A DNA stretch of 64,000 bases from Alphaproteobacteria bacterium (GTDB lineage: Bacteria > Pseudomonadota > Alphaproteobacteria > CAAHEQ01 > UBA3637): NCBI GenBank assembly GCA_017539265.1, contig JAFYHG010000022.1, forward strand, positions 62,001 to 126,000, written 5' to 3'. Position numbers and translations under genes: made by a program. The number at the start of each line of letters is the position of its first letter. Position 1 is the stretch's first letter. The notes under the pieces were generated by a model. The model saw only the letters and a list, made by a program, of their open reading frames with translations. It did not search any database and was not told the DNA's origin. This document shows positions 34,049 through 43,268 of this stretch, one piece after another.

Positions 34049-34960
34049 TTAGGGGCCTTCATCATCATAAGGGGAACAATGACCAGTACTGCCTTCTTCA
34101 TCCCAATGCCACTCACAACCTACATCTCCACAGTCAGATTCGGAAGTACAGAAACTACAATGTTCGATAGAGCAAGTTATCCCGCTACATTTTCCCTCTG
34201 TATCATCCTCTGTAACTTGCATCCATCCCGCCTTACATTTCATAATTTGCGTCGCTGAAACACACTTATAACTACCCTTCAGACACTCTTCTGGATTATT
34301 ATCCGGATTACCACAACTATCAGAACCAGAGTCCCAAACTCCACCAATACACTGTCTTAAAGTTTGATTCGCGTAGTCACAACCATATTCCCCATCTACT
34401 GGACAACTTTCACCTTCTATTGCATCGGGTTCTTCGCTCCCCCCCGTAGAAGATGCTGCTGATCCGCCACCTGTGGAACTATTTCTGCTTGCCGACGGGT
34501 TATCTTTGGCTTCCATATCGGTATTATATACAAAATAAACCGTATTGTTTTCCAATGCACAATCTTCGAGCGTCATCGCCGTTGCATTTTCATCTGTTTT
34601 GGCAATCACCTGCAGGGTTCCTTTTTCCCCCGCCACGCGAATTAAATTTTCACAAACCGGTTTCGTAATACCGCTGACTTTCAAACCGAATTGCCCTTGC
34701 CACTTGGTCACGCTATTATCAAATACACCGCCGGCCGTCACATTATGTTCTTCAAATTCTGATATATTTACGGGAACACCCATTGATAGTTGTGTCGCAA
34801 CCGTATAGGCCCGCTTATTTCCACCATCCAACAATTCGTTTGTGCGATACTTATTCATGCCATAGGTATATCCGGCAATTCCACCGATACTCAGTACCCC
34901 GATAATCGCCAATACCCCTAGCATTTCCACCATGGAACGGCCGGATTCACTTCTTAACAT
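34049..34960 (-). CDS. Prepilin-like protein with Cys-rich C-terminal domain
   Basis: A 303-residue protein starting MLRSESGRSMVEMLGVLAII: a short basic leader, Gly before the predicted prepilin-peptidase cut, Glu at +5 and a hydrophobic helix, with Arg instead of Phe at +1. Residues 30-155 form a pilin-like domain. After a Ser/Gly linker (about 160-175) comes a Cys-rich region with roughly 16 Cys (CPVDGEYGCDY, CIGGVWDSGSDSC, CSFCTSESDCGDVGC). It should be an extracellular or periplasmic fibre-type protein stabilised by disulphides. The ATG follows a five-codon upstream ORF without a gap. A bidirectional terminator lies beyond the stop. Confidence 0.75.
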   Translation of the reverse strand: MLRSESGRSMVEMLGVLAIIGVLSIGGIAGYTYGMNKYRTNELLDGGNKRAYTVATQLSMGVPVNISEFEEHNVTAGGVFDNSVTKWQGQFGLKVSGITKPVCENLIRVAGEKGTLQVIAKTDENATAMTLEDCALENNTVYFVYNTDMEAKDNPSASRNSSTGGGSAASSTGGSEEPDAIEGESCPVDGEYGCDYANQTLRQCIGGVWDSGSDSCGNPDNNPEECLKGSYKCVSATQIMKCKAGWMQVTEDDTEGKCSGITCSIEHCSFCTSESDCGDVGCEWHWDEEGSTGHCSPYDDEGP

Positions 34961-34975
34961 TTATTTAACCTTCAT
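34961..34975 (-). other. Five-codon upstream ORF abutting the prepilin-like gene
   Basis: On the minus strand, ATG AAG GTT AAA TAA (34975-34961) is immediately followed by the prepilin ATG at 34960. The best Shine-Dalgarno (GGAG, five bases before this ATG) belongs to the mini-ORF, so the main gene may be translated by termination-reinitiation. Confidence 0.4.
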
Positions 34976-35008
34976 TTTATCTCCTTTCTATTTTTCTTGA
35001 TATATTCA

Positions 35009-35038
35009 CTCATAACACAAAACAAAAGCTCTTGTCAA
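35009..35038 (-). promoter_or_regulatory. Promoter of the prepilin-like gene
   Basis: Minus strand TTGACA (35033-35038), 18 bases, TATGAG (35009-35014). The -35 is a perfect match and the -10 is weak. Confidence 0.55.
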
Positions 35039-35084
35039 GACACCCTTGTCCTATTTTTCCTTTTTTCCCCACCTAAAAGAGTTC

Positions 35085-35113
35085 TTGCATTTACTCAAAA
35101 AATCAAGTATAAT
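35085..35113 (+). promoter_or_regulatory. Sigma70 promoter of uvrA
   Basis: TTGCAT (35085-35090), 17 bases, TATAAT (35108-35113), then AAGGAG before the uvrA ATG. I see no clear alphaproteobacterial SOS box (GTTC-N7-GTTC) overlapping it. Confidence 0.8.
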
Positions 35114-35139
35114 ATTTCCCCAAATTCAAGGAGACTCTC

Positions 35140-37926
35140 ATGCAACATTTTATCAAAATCCGCGGTGCACGTGAACATAACCTAAAAAACATTGATGTTG
35201 ATATTCCACGGGATCAACTGGTTGTAATTACGGGCCTGTCCGGATCGGGTAAATCTTCCTTGGCGTTTGATACCATTTATGCCGAAGGCCAACGCCGTTA
35301 TGTTGAAAGCTTATCGGCCTATGCCCGTCAATTTTTGGATCTGATGAAAAAGCCCGATGCAGATTTGATAGAGGGTCTCTCCCCCGCCATTTCCATTGAG
35401 CAAAAAACAACCTCCAAAAATCCGCGTTCCACGGTCGGTACCGTAACGGAAATCTATGATTATATGCGCCTTCTTTGGGCGCGAATTGGTGTCCCATATT
35501 CACCGGTAACCGGCCTGCCGATAGAGGCTCAAACCGTCTCCCAAATGGTGGATATCATCAAATCCTTCCCCGAAGGCACAAAAATTCTTCTTCTTTCTCC
35601 GGTCATTCGGGCGCGTAAAGGCGAATATAAAAAAGAAATTCTGGATTGGCAAAAGCAAGGCTTTACCCGTATTAAAATTGACGGCACAATTTATGAACTG
35701 GATGCCACCCCCGAGATTGATAAGAATAAAAAGCATGACCTTTCCATCGTGGTCGATCGATTGGTTATAAAAGAAGGCCTGGATGACCGTTTGGCGCAAT
35801 CCGTTGAAAAAGCCTTGGATTTATCGGATGGTTTGGTCCAGACGGAAACAATGGACACACACGAAGTCAAAACATTTTCTTCAAAATTTGCCTGTCCCGT
35901 TTCAGGTTTTACGATTACGGATTTAGAGCCCCGCTTATTTTCATTCAATAATCCCCAAGGTGCCTGCCCCGATTGTTCCGGCCTCGGCTTTCGGCAGTAT
36001 GTGGATCCGGCACTGGTTATTCCCAATCCGCTTCTATCCCTCCGTCAAGGCGCCATTGCCCCATGGCGGCGCGGAAACGAATGGTTTCAATGGTATGATT
36101 CGGCTCTGCGCGCCATGTTGCGTGCCGTCAAAGGTTTAGATGTCGATATGCCTTGGAATAAACTTTCCACCGACGTCCAAAACGCCATTTTGTATGGCTG
36201 CAAAGGATTTGAAGGTGTTATTCCCAACATGGAGCGTCGTTACATGGAAACAGAATCCGATTGGATGCGTGAAGAAATTGCGCATTATCAAGCCACCTCC
36301 CCCTGCGAAACCTGCCACGGCCTGCGCCTCAAACCCGAAGCCCTTGCTGTTAAAATCGGCGGCAAGAATATTTCCGAGGCCACCCACACCTCCATTGCCG
36401 GTGCTTTAGAGTGGTTTTCGGGGCTCAGTGATACCCTTCCCCCACAAAAAAAGGAAATCGCCAGTCGTATTTTAAAAGAGATTGTCGAACGCCTTAAATT
36501 TTTGAATAATGTCGGTCTCGGATACCTGTCCTTAAACCGAATGGCCGGCACGCTTTCCGGTGGTGAAGCCCAACGGATCAGGCTCGCTAGTCAAATCGGC
36601 TCCGGCCTCACGGGCGTTCTCTATGTTTTAGACGAACCGTCCATCGGCCTGCATCAACGGGATAATGATAAACTTTTGGATACCTTAAAACACCTTAAAG
36701 ACCTCGGCAATACCGTCATTGTCGTCGAACACGACGAAGACGCCATTCGTTCCGCCGATTACGTCATTGATATCGGCCCCGGTGCCGGCAAAAACGGCGG
36801 CCATATCGTAGCCCAAGGCACGCCTCAACAAATTATCGATAACCCCTTATCCACCACCGGTCAATTTTTATCCGGTATGCGCCAGATTAAGATCCCAACC
36901 AAACGCCGTGTCGGAAACGGTAAATTCCTGACGATTGAAGGCGCCACCGTCAACAACCTCAAAGATGTTACCGTCGATATCCCTCTGGGCACCTTTACTT
37001 GTGTCACGGGTGTATCGGGTGGCGGGAAATCATCACTGGTCATTGAAACGCTTTATAAGGGGCTTAATCAACTGCTAAACAAATCCCATGAACAGGCCGG
37101 CCCCTTTAAGCGTATTCGCGGATCCGGCTATATTGATAAGATTATCGATATCGACCAAAGCCCCATCGGGCGCACTCCCCGATCCAATCCGGCGACTTAT
37201 ACGGGTATGTTCACGGCCATTCGGGATTGGTTTGCGGGCCTCCCCGAATCAAAGGCTCGAGGCTACAAGGCCGGCCGTTTTTCCTTCAACGTAAAAGGCG
37301 GCCGATGTGAAGCCTGCTCCGGTGACGGTGTCCTTAAAATAGAAATGCATTTCTTACCGGATGTATATGTGGAATGTGATACTTGCCATGGTAAGCGCTA
37401 TAACCGTGAAACATTGGAAATCAAGTATAAGGACAAATCCATCTCGGATGTTTTGGATATGACGGTGGATGAAGCCGCTGATTTCTTCCAAAACATTCCC
37501 GTTCTACATGAAAAGTGTGCCTTACTGCAACGGGTGGGCCTCGGCTATATTTCTCTGGGGCAATCGGCCATTACTTTATCCGGCGGCGAAGCACAACGCA
37601 TAAAACTATCCAAGGAACTGTCGCGGCGTAGCACCGGCAAAACCCTATATATTTTGGACGAGCCCACCACAGGCCTCCACTTTGCCGATATTCAAAAGTT
37701 ACTGGAAGTCCTGCATGCCCTCGTTGACCAAGGCAACACCGTTGTTGTGATTGAGCATAATTTAGATGTCATCAAGACAGCCGATTATATCATTGATATG
37801 GGGCCCGAAGGCGGTGATGCCGGCGGTCGGGTTGTTGCGACCGGCTCGCCCGAGCAAGTTGCCCAAAACCCCACCAGCCACACCGGCCGATACCTAAAAA
37901 AGATACTTGAAAAATCGGGTTCTTAA
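35140..37926 (+). CDS. uvrA: Excinuclease ABC subunit A
   Basis: A 928-residue damage-recognition ATPase of nucleotide excision repair. Two ABC modules are visible: Walker [10 protein letters not shown] (N-terminal) and GVSGGGKSS (C-terminal), each with an LSGGEAQRI signature. Zinc modules appear as [14 protein letters not shown] and CEACSGDG with [10 protein letters not shown]. The LDEPSIGLH and [10 protein letters not shown] Walker B regions are intact. Length is normal. Its TAA shares bases with the stop codon of the convergent gene at 37923. Confidence 0.97.
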   Translation: MQHFIKIRGAREHNLKNIDVDIPRDQLVVITGLSGSGKSSLAFDTIYAEGQRRYVESLSAYARQFLDLMKKPDADLIEGLSPAISIEQKTTSKNPRSTVGTVTEIYDYMRLLWARIGVPYSPVTGLPIEAQTVSQMVDIIKSFPEGTKILLLSPVIRARKGEYKKEILDWQKQGFTRIKIDGTIYELDATPEIDKNKKHDLSIVVDRLVIKEGLDDRLAQSVEKALDLSDGLVQTETMDTHEVKTFSSKFACPVSGFTITDLEPRLFSFNNPQGACPDCSGLGFRQYVDPALVIPNPLLSLRQGAIAPWRRGNEWFQWYDSALRAMLRAVKGLDVDMPWNKLSTDVQNAILYGCKGFEGVIPNMERRYMETESDWMREEIAHYQATSPCETCHGLRLKPEALAVKIGGKNISEATHTSIAGALEWFSGLSDTLPPQKKEIASRILKEIVERLKFLNNVGLGYLSLNRMAGTLSGGEAQRIRLASQIGSGLTGVLYVLDEPSIGLHQRDNDKLLDTLKHLKDLGNTVIVVEHDEDAIRSADYVIDIGPGAGKNGGHIVAQGTPQQIIDNPLSTTGQFLSGMRQIKIPTKRRVGNGKFLTIEGATVNNLKDVTVDIPLGTFTCVTGVSGGGKSSLVIETLYKGLNQLLNKSHEQAGPFKRIRGSGYIDKIIDIDQSPIGRTPRSNPATYTGMFTAIRDWFAGLPESKARGYKAGRFSFNVKGGRCEACSGDGVLKIEMHFLPDVYVECDTCHGKRYNRETLEIKYKDKSISDVLDMTVDEAADFFQNIPVLHEKCALLQRVGLGYISLGQSAITLSGGEAQRIKLSKELSRRSTGKTLYILDEPTTGLHFADIQKLLEVLHALVDQGNTVVVIEHNLDVIKTADYIIDMGPEGGDAGGRVVATGSPEQVAQNPTSHTGRYLKKILEKSGS

Positions 37927-38285
37927 TCGTCCCCGCAGGAATTTAAGACAGACTTTGCCCTTAATGTTTGGCATAAGGTCTCAAAATTAACTGCTCTTTT
38001 GGGCACTTCATTCGGGCTTTTAACCGGTGTTAAAGAAATACTGCCCAAGACAGAAACCAAGGCCAAAACCAATCGCACGGTTTTCACCGCATCCCGCCGT
38101 GATTTTAAAGGGGTTGTCGGCCGATAGATACATAATCCTTCCCCCGGCGTATCATGAGTCCGCATAACAATACCCGCGGAATCCATATTTAATAAGTCTT
38201 GAATTGTATTAGCGTCATTTTGTAAAGAAGTGCCAATCCGAACAGCGGATTGACCATTTTCTTGATTATTATTGTTTGAATTCAT
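37923..38285 (-). CDS. Hypothetical protein with one hydrophobic segment
   Basis: A 120-residue protein starting [13 protein letters not shown], Asn/Gln-rich at the N-terminus, with a modest hydrophobic stretch ([16 protein letters not shown], residues about 70-85) and two Cys near the end. ATG 38285 is preferred over 38297 because GGAG lies seven bases upstream of it. Its stop overlaps the uvrA stop in the sequence TTAA. I recognise no family, and coding status rests on length, the ribosome site and codon use. Confidence 0.5.
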   Translation of the reverse strand: MNSNNNNQENGQSAVRIGTSLQNDANTIQDLLNMDSAGIVMRTHDTPGEGLCIYRPTTPLKSRRDAVKTVRLVLALVSVLGSISLTPVKSPNEVPKRAVNFETLCQTLRAKSVLNSCGDD

Positions 38286-38378
38286 TGTTTTCTCCATGGA
38301 CTTATCATATCATATTTTTTGATTTTGTCAAGAAGTTAGAAATATCACATTGAAATTTAACAAAAAAGTCCGTGGAGT

Positions 38379-39596
38379 TTAAGCCAAATTTCTTGAAACC
38401 CGCCGATATAAAAACCACCCCAACCATACAAACAGGAGACCGTAGACTAAGTAAAGGGTCATTAGAGAAAAAAGACTTGTTAAATATTTCGGAATAATCA
38501 GTAAAATTGCTGTGCACAATCGGGCAATTAGCATATTTACTGCGGCTGTCTGTGTCCGTAAATGAGGCTCTGATACTTGTTGTAACCGTGAAATTTGCGC
38601 AATCGTAAACATGAGTTGTAACGTAATACAAACACATAAATAAAAAACAAAGACCAAGCAAATTTCCCAATGGGCTATAATACCTTTTTGAAATACAAAA
38701 CCGCATAATAAACCGGCAGTATTCATAATAAAAACTATTCGCCCCAATACTTTTAATCGAATATACTTCAACAAGGTATCTGTCAATAAACTTCCAAAAG
38801 AGCGCATCATATTATTTACGAACATTACCACGCCAAATAAAGCAATAGGAACAACCGCTAATTTCATCATGGGCTGAAAGCTCCAAAAGAAAAAGTGGCT
38901 AAATGCAACCAATAAGCCTGAATACAAAATACAGGAATTATTATTTGGTTCTTTTAAGATAGAAATACTATTCTTAATCATGTTCCCAAGAGATTCTTTG
39001 TAAATACCCTGACACTTTTCAGGTAAGATAAATGGCAATTGAGTTGCCATTAAAATAGCAATAGTAATCAGTATAAACTCACCGCCAAGTAATACCTTTA
39101 ACCCTACCGTTTCATATAACCATGCGCCACACAGGGCAGCTATACCCGTCCCTAGACTTAATGCAAAATTTAATTTAGAGTATGCCCGAACCATTTTGTT
39201 TCGTTTTTGTTCTTGGGATAATATATCATATAAAATAGGAGATTCTACCGTATCAAAAAGGGCTTTAGATAAGGCATACAATAGCTCCCCAATCAAGACA
39301 ATCCCCATGCCCTTCCAGAAAAACCAACAAAAAATTCTTCCCAAAAAAAGTGTATAAGAAATCAGTAAAATATACTTTCGAGGTATCTTATCTCCAACAA
39401 AACCGGCGGGAATTTGTAACATAACATTAACCAAAACGATAATCCCCTGAAACAAGAAGTAATCAGCCATACTCAAACCATTTTCTTGATAAAATAAAAA
39501 CAGCACCGGAAGTAAAAACATTTGCGACTTTAAAAAAGCTGAAAAATAAAAAAGATTTAGTGCTCTATTAAACATTACTGTACGACTCTTGAACAA
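38379..39596 (-). CDS. Major facilitator superfamily transporter
   Basis: A 405-residue polytopic protein with about 12 hydrophobic helices. The loop between helices 2 and 3 reads GDKIPRKYILL, a variant of the MFS motif G-x3-D-x2-G-R/K, preceded by QIPAGFVGD. The substrate cannot be inferred; similar proteins include drug and sugar exporters. It overlaps the upstream GT2 gene by 22 bases, so the two are co-expressed and may act on the same pathway. A/T-rich relative to its neighbours ndk and uvrA. Confidence 0.8.
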   Translation of the reverse strand: MFKSRTVMFNRALNLFYFSAFLKSQMFLLPVLFLFYQENGLSMADYFLFQGIIVLVNVMLQIPAGFVGDKIPRKYILLISYTLFLGRIFCWFFWKGMGIVLIGELLYALSKALFDTVESPILYDILSQEQKRNKMVRAYSKLNFALSLGTGIAALCGAWLYETVGLKVLLGGEFILITIAILMATQLPFILPEKCQGIYKESLGNMIKNSISILKEPNNNSCILYSGLLVAFSHFFFWSFQPMMKLAVVPIALFGVVMFVNNMMRSFGSLLTDTLLKYIRLKVLGRIVFIMNTAGLLCGFVFQKGIIAHWEICLVFVFYLCVCITLQLMFTIAQISRLQQVSEPHLRTQTAAVNMLIARLCTAILLIIPKYLTSLFSLMTLYLVYGLLFVWLGWFLYRRVSRNLA

Positions 39597-40516
39597 ACTT
39601 TCGTTTTTATTGCTTTATTTTCTATATCTTGTAAAAATTTTAAGTATTCTGAAGAAAACATATCGGCATAAATATCCGTATGAAGTATTTTATATATAAT
39701 ATCACAAAATCTTTTATTTTCATCACGGAAGCCGGAAAACCGCGCTTGAATTCTCATAGATTCCGTAGAACATTTTTTTGTCGCAGAATAATTTGCTCCA
39801 CTATATCTAAACAGAGCTTCTTGCATGTAGGCAAATCTACCTTTATTTTCTCTAATTTGTAACAACCAGTCATAATCATTTGCGCACTTGATTTTTTCAT
39901 CATATCTAATATGATGGACCGTTAAAAACTTTCTTTTCACCATAATATTAGGATGTCCGATATTATTACTAAAAAACAGACTAAACTTTATTTCATCTTC
40001 GGATGGAATTTTACCTACAGAAACAGATGGACTTCCGAACCAAGGAAAAGGTGTTATAGATGGTGTTGCAACAATATCTACCCAAGGATGTTCTTCCAAG
40101 TATAATACCTGTTTTAACATTCGATCGGGCTGATTATCATCATCCTGATCCATAATCATAATATATTTACCGCGTGCTAAATCATTTCCCCTATTACGGG
40201 AATAAGATATACCTCGATTACGATCATTTTTGAACACTTTGATTCTTTTATCTTTAGCCGCATAAGTTCTTAAAATTTCCCAACTGTTATCTGACGATCC
40301 ATCATCTATTATAATAAACTCAAAATCTGTAAAAGTTTGATTTAAAATAGAAGGAATTGATCGATGAAGATAATCGTCTTTGGTACCATTATACACAGAC
40401 ATAACAACCGATACCATCGGTGCCGATAAATGATACCATCCCCATCCTGCAACAATTAATATAAATACCAGGCTACAACAGGCCGTAAAAAACGCTTTTG
40501 ATTTCTTTTTACCCAA
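39575..40516 (-). CDS. Membrane-anchored family 2 glycosyltransferase
   Basis: A protein of about 313 residues with one N-terminal transmembrane helix ([20 protein letters not shown]) followed by a GT-A domain: [29 protein letters not shown] and the metal-binding [15 protein letters not shown]. It should transfer a nucleotide-activated sugar at the cytosolic or external face depending on topology. The start is uncertain: the TTG at 40514-40516 overlaps the ndk stop in a coupled arrangement, whereas a GTG at 40561 would run 53 bases into ndk. It is followed by an MFS gene with a 22-base overlap. Confidence 0.8.
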   Translation of the reverse strand: MGKKKSKAFFTACCSLVFILIVAGWGWYHLSAPMVSVVMSVYNGTKDDYLHRSIPSILNQTFTDFEFIIIDDGSSDNSWEILRTYAAKDKRIKVFKNDRNRGISYSRNRGNDLARGKYIMIMDQDDDNQPDRMLKQVLYLEEHPWVDIVATPSITPFPWFGSPSVSVGKIPSEDEIKFSLFFSNNIGHPNIMVKRKFLTVHHIRYDEKIKCANDYDWLLQIRENKGRFAYMQEALFRYSGANYSATKKCSTESMRIQARFSGFRDENKRFCDIIYKILHTDIYADMFSSEYLKFLQDIENKAIKTKVCSRVVQ

Positions 40517-40931
40517 CGATTTCGTTGCCCCCGAACCAATAGGCCACTTCCCGTGCAGCACTCACGGGTGAATCCGATCCGTGCACACTGTTGCGACCCA
40601 TACTTTCGGCAAATTCGGCACGAATAGTTCCCGGTGCCGCTTTTTCAGGGTTTGTTGCGCCCATAATTTCGCGGTATTTAGCAATAGCATTTTCGCCTTC
40701 CAACACCTGCACGACGGTTGCGCCCGATGTCATAAATTCCACCAATCCGTCAAAGAAAGGCTTACCTTTATGTTCCGCATAGAAAGTTTCCGCTTGTTCT
40801 TTTGTCATGCGGATACGTTTCTGTGCCACGATTTTCAGGCCGGCTTCTTCGATTTTAGCGTTAATTTTTCCCGTAATATTGCGTGCTGTCGCATCGGGTT
40901 TAATCATTGAAAAAGTACGTTCCATAGTCAT
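40509..40931 (-). CDS. ndk: Nucleoside diphosphate kinase
   Basis: A 140-residue enzyme that equalises nucleoside triphosphate pools through a phosphohistidine intermediate. It starts [19 protein letters not shown], and the active-site His is in [12 protein letters not shown]. Length is typical. GGAG lies eight bases before the ATG. The promoter appears to be TTGACT at about 40986-40991 on the minus strand, back to back with the rbfA promoter, although its -10 is weak. Confidence 0.97.
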   Translation of the reverse strand: MTMERTFSMIKPDATARNITGKINAKIEEAGLKIVAQKRIRMTKEQAETFYAEHKGKPFFDGLVEFMTSGATVVQVLEGENAIAKYREIMGATNPEKAAPGTIRAEFAESMGRNSVHGSDSPVSAAREVAYWFGGNEIVG

Positions 40932-40992
40932 TTTATTTCTCCTTTACAAAAAATGATTTTGTTGTTTATCATAAACGCCACCAAAAGTCAAC

Positions 40993-41021
40993 TGGACTTT
41001 TTGAAAAAAGTATGCTATACT
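40993..41021 (+). promoter_or_regulatory. Extended -10 promoter of rbfA-truB
   Basis: TGGACT (40993-40998), 17 bases, TATACT (41016-41021), preceded by TGC. It shares the 13-mer AGTATGCTATACT with the rpsA promoter. Confidence 0.75.
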
Positions 41022-41048
41022 TACGCCCAAAGAAACGGAGAATTAAAT

Positions 41049-41435
41049 ATGTCAACCAAAGAACCCTCTCAACGTCAACTGCGTGTCGCCGAAGAAATTC
41101 GCCACGTTCTTGGCAAGATGTTTATCGAAGATAATTTGTTTATCAACGGCCTCAAACCCGCCTACACCATGATAACCGACGTTAAAATTTCACCCGATAT
41201 GTCCTATGCGACGGTTCTTGTACGCTCTATTCCACCCGTAGATACGGATGAACAAGTAGCCCTTTTAAATGAGCATAAAGGCAAATTCCGTTACCGTATC
41301 GGGAAAAGCATTCGCCTACGCATTGTGCCGGACATAGTCTTTCATTCGGACGTGCGCTTCGAAGAAACCAAGGCCATGGATGAACTCCTCAACAACCCAA
41401 AGGTTCGGGCCGATGTCGACAAATATAAAGAATAA
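41049..41435 (+). CDS. rbfA: Ribosome-binding factor A
   Basis: A 128-residue KH-type protein that helps mature the 16S rRNA 5' end. It starts MSTKEPSQRQLRVAEEIRHV and contains ITDVKISPDMSYATVLVRS and LRIVPDIVFHSDVRFEE, standard RbfA blocks. The ATG 41049 has CGGAG upstream; an earlier in-frame start at 40953 would lie in the promoter. It overlaps truB by 23 bases. In many bacteria infB precedes rbfA; here it does not. Confidence 0.95.
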   Translation: MSTKEPSQRQLRVAEEIRHVLGKMFIEDNLFINGLKPAYTMITDVKISPDMSYATVLVRSIPPVDTDEQVALLNEHKGKFRYRIGKSIRLRIVPDIVFHSDVRFEETKAMDELLNNPKVRADVDKYKE

Positions 41436-42318
41436 CTTAAACGGCTTTCTGGTAATTGATAAGCCCTATGACATAGGCTCCACACAGGTTGTTTCAAAAC
41501 TCAAGTGGGCCTTATCCCCACAAAAGATAGGCCACGCCGGCACATTGGATCCCCTGGCCACAGGGGTACTTCCCATTGCGCTCGGCCATGCCACAAAGCT
41601 GATTCCCTTCGTTATGGACGGAACAAAAGTTTATGATTTTACCGTCACTTGGGGCAAACAAACCGATACCGATGATGCCGCCGGCCAAGTCCTTCAAGCC
41701 ACAGATAGGCGCCCATCTAAAGCAGAAATTCAAGCCATCCTCCCTCAATTCATCGGACAAATAGAGCAACTTCCCCCCGCTTACTCTGCCCTTAAAATAG
41801 CCGGCAAACGCGCATATGATTTAGCCCGCTCTGGGCAAGAGGTTACTTTAAAACCGCGCCCCGTTCAAATCGATTCATTAATCCTTTTGGATACGACCCC
41901 TGACTCGGCTTCTTTCCGTGTTACCTGTGGCAAAGGCACTTATGTCCGCTCCCTCGGGCGAGATATGGGGCAAAAACTGGGGTGCTTCGGCTATATTACA
42001 TCTTTGCGCCGCATTTCCTGTGGCCCGTTTCGGATCAAGGACGCACTTCCCCTTTCCATATTTGCCGATAAAAACCCCGCTGTTTCTTTGCTCCCGATGG
42101 AAAATGCTTTAAATCATTTACCGGCATTGGCACTCCCCGCTGAACTCGCTACCCGACTGCGTCAAGGGCAACGCCTTCCCTTACGGGATATTCGCCCGTT
42201 TTTAAACAGGGCAGTATCTGATGAAACAATTTTGCGCCTAATCACAAATGGTCAATTTATCGGCCTTATCCGATACGCCGATAGCACCGTCCACCCCTAT
42301 CGAATTTTCCCCGACTAA
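41413..42318 (+). CDS. truB: tRNA pseudouridine-55 synthase
   Basis: A 301-residue enzyme that makes pseudouridine 55 in the tRNA T loop. It has NGFLVIDKPYDIGSTQVV, the catalytic Asp in HAGTLDPLATGVLPIALG, and YVRSLGRDMG. The C-terminal extension is that of bacterial TruB. ATG 41413 is used; the ATG at 41380 is rejected because the added residues are not homologous. It overlaps rbfA, and its TAA shares bases with the stop of the convergent gene (CTAA at 42315-42318). rpsO, which often follows truB, is not here. Confidence 0.96.
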   Translation: MSTNIKNNLNGFLVIDKPYDIGSTQVVSKLKWALSPQKIGHAGTLDPLATGVLPIALGHATKLIPFVMDGTKVYDFTVTWGKQTDTDDAAGQVLQATDRRPSKAEIQAILPQFIGQIEQLPPAYSALKIAGKRAYDLARSGQEVTLKPRPVQIDSLILLDTTPDSASFRVTCGKGTYVRSLGRDMGQKLGCFGYITSLRRISCGPFRIKDALPLSIFADKNPAVSLLPMENALNHLPALALPAELATRLRQGQRLPLRDIRPFLNRAVSDETILRLITNGQFIGLIRYADSTVHPYRIFPD

Positions 42319-42794
42319 TCCAAATTATTATTCGGCACTTTTTCTTTCAAAATTTCTACCAATTTAACACAATCGTCTTCCTGCAACGGCCCCGGTAACA
42401 TAAGAGAAAAAGGTGAAAACTTCATTTTCATATTTCCTTTTTGAATTAAGGTTAGATGATATTTTGATATATCCTTTGGCCAAAAATTATAAACGATTAA
42501 CGTTCTTCCATTTACATTTCTTATGACTTTTTCCACTCGGTCTATTTCTGCCCAAAGCAATCTGTCCCAATCATTCACCTTAATGTAACTTGGGGTTATT
42601 TCAATATAGGGTTGATGCTTTATTAAAGGGATAAACATTTTAACCATCCAAAACAGGAACAAAATCAGTGCAAAAAATCCCGATATCCACACATCTGGAT
42701 TAATCACTGTCATAATACCAAAGGCAACAACTGGTAAAAACCCCAATAACGCTCTCTTTTTGCTTCTGTAAAACTTATAATATCCGGTATCCAT
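42315..42794 (-). CDS. Small membrane protein, tandem paralogue A (PH-like C-terminal part)
   Basis: A 159-residue protein with two adjacent hydrophobic spans (residues about 14-55) and a soluble C-terminal domain of alternating strands (YIEITPSYIKVNDWDRLLWA, then EIDRVEKV, YNFWPKDISKYHLT), a pattern reminiscent of small bacterial PH-like domains. It begins MDTGYYKFYRSKK and ends EKVPNNNLD, as does the neighbour at 42796-43257, so the two arose by tandem duplication. There is a 1-base gap between them, and both follow the autotransporter gene on the same strand. Function unknown. Confidence 0.65.
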   Translation of the reverse strand: MDTGYYKFYRSKKRALLGFLPVVAFGIMTVINPDVWISGFFALILFLFWMVKMFIPLIKHQPYIEITPSYIKVNDWDRLLWAEIDRVEKVIRNVNGRTLIVYNFWPKDISKYHLTLIQKGNMKMKFSPFSLMLPGPLQEDDCVKLVEILKEKVPNNNLD

Positions 42795-42795
42795 T

Positions 42796-43257
42796 TTACT
42801 TTTCCTCTAAATTATTATTCGGCACTCTCTCTCTTAAGATTTTTTGCAACTTTCTTAACTCTCTCTCTTGTAACATTACTGGTTGGATATAAAAAGGAGA
42901 ATAATTATTTTTCATCATTATTTTTTGAAACATTGTCAAATGATATTTTGATATATCTTTTGGCCAAAGATGATAAATGGCACCCCCTCGCCCAGTTGTC
43001 TTGGTAACACGCTCAACATCAGACCATTTTAATTTCTCACAATAATTGATCTGAATATAACTGGATGTTGTTTCAATGTAGGGCTTTCGAAACCACCCCC
43101 AAAAAATGAAGAAAAAGAAAAAAAGAGAAAATAGGCAAAACCCCCACACATCAGAAGTATTAGAATATATCTCTGCAACACAACAACCAAGAAGAGGGAG
43201 AGAAGCTACTAATAACAACTTTTTATCTCTATAAAACTTATAATATCCGGTATCCAT
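42796..43257 (-). CDS. Small membrane protein, tandem paralogue B
   Basis: A 153-residue paralogue of the gene at 42315-42794: the same opening MDTGYYKFYR, two hydrophobic spans (about residues 14-53), a strand-rich domain with YIETTSSYIQINYCEKLKWS, HLWPKDISKYHLTMFQK and the shared ending RVPNNNLEEK. The membrane parts have diverged more than the WPKDISKYHLT region. It starts 11 bases after the autotransporter stop, so the duplicated pair is probably co-transcribed with the autotransporter. Confidence 0.65.
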   Translation of the reverse strand: MDTGYYKFYRDKKLLLVASLPLLGCCVAEIYSNTSDVWGFCLFSLFFFFFIFWGWFRKPYIETTSSYIQINYCEKLKWSDVERVTKTTGRGGAIYHLWPKDISKYHLTMFQKIMMKNNYSPFYIQPVMLQERELRKLQKILRERVPNNNLEEK

Positions 43258-43268
43258 AATACCGCCCC

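Noticed and set aside
40516-40561. GTG 40561 as the start of the GT2 gene
   Set aside because: It would extend 53 bases into ndk with no support. The TTG overlapping the ndk stop fits coupling better, though it remains uncertain.
42315-43257. Toxin-antitoxin pair
   Set aside because: The two small adjacent genes are paralogues of each other with the same membrane-plus-domain plan, not a toxin and a distinct antitoxin.
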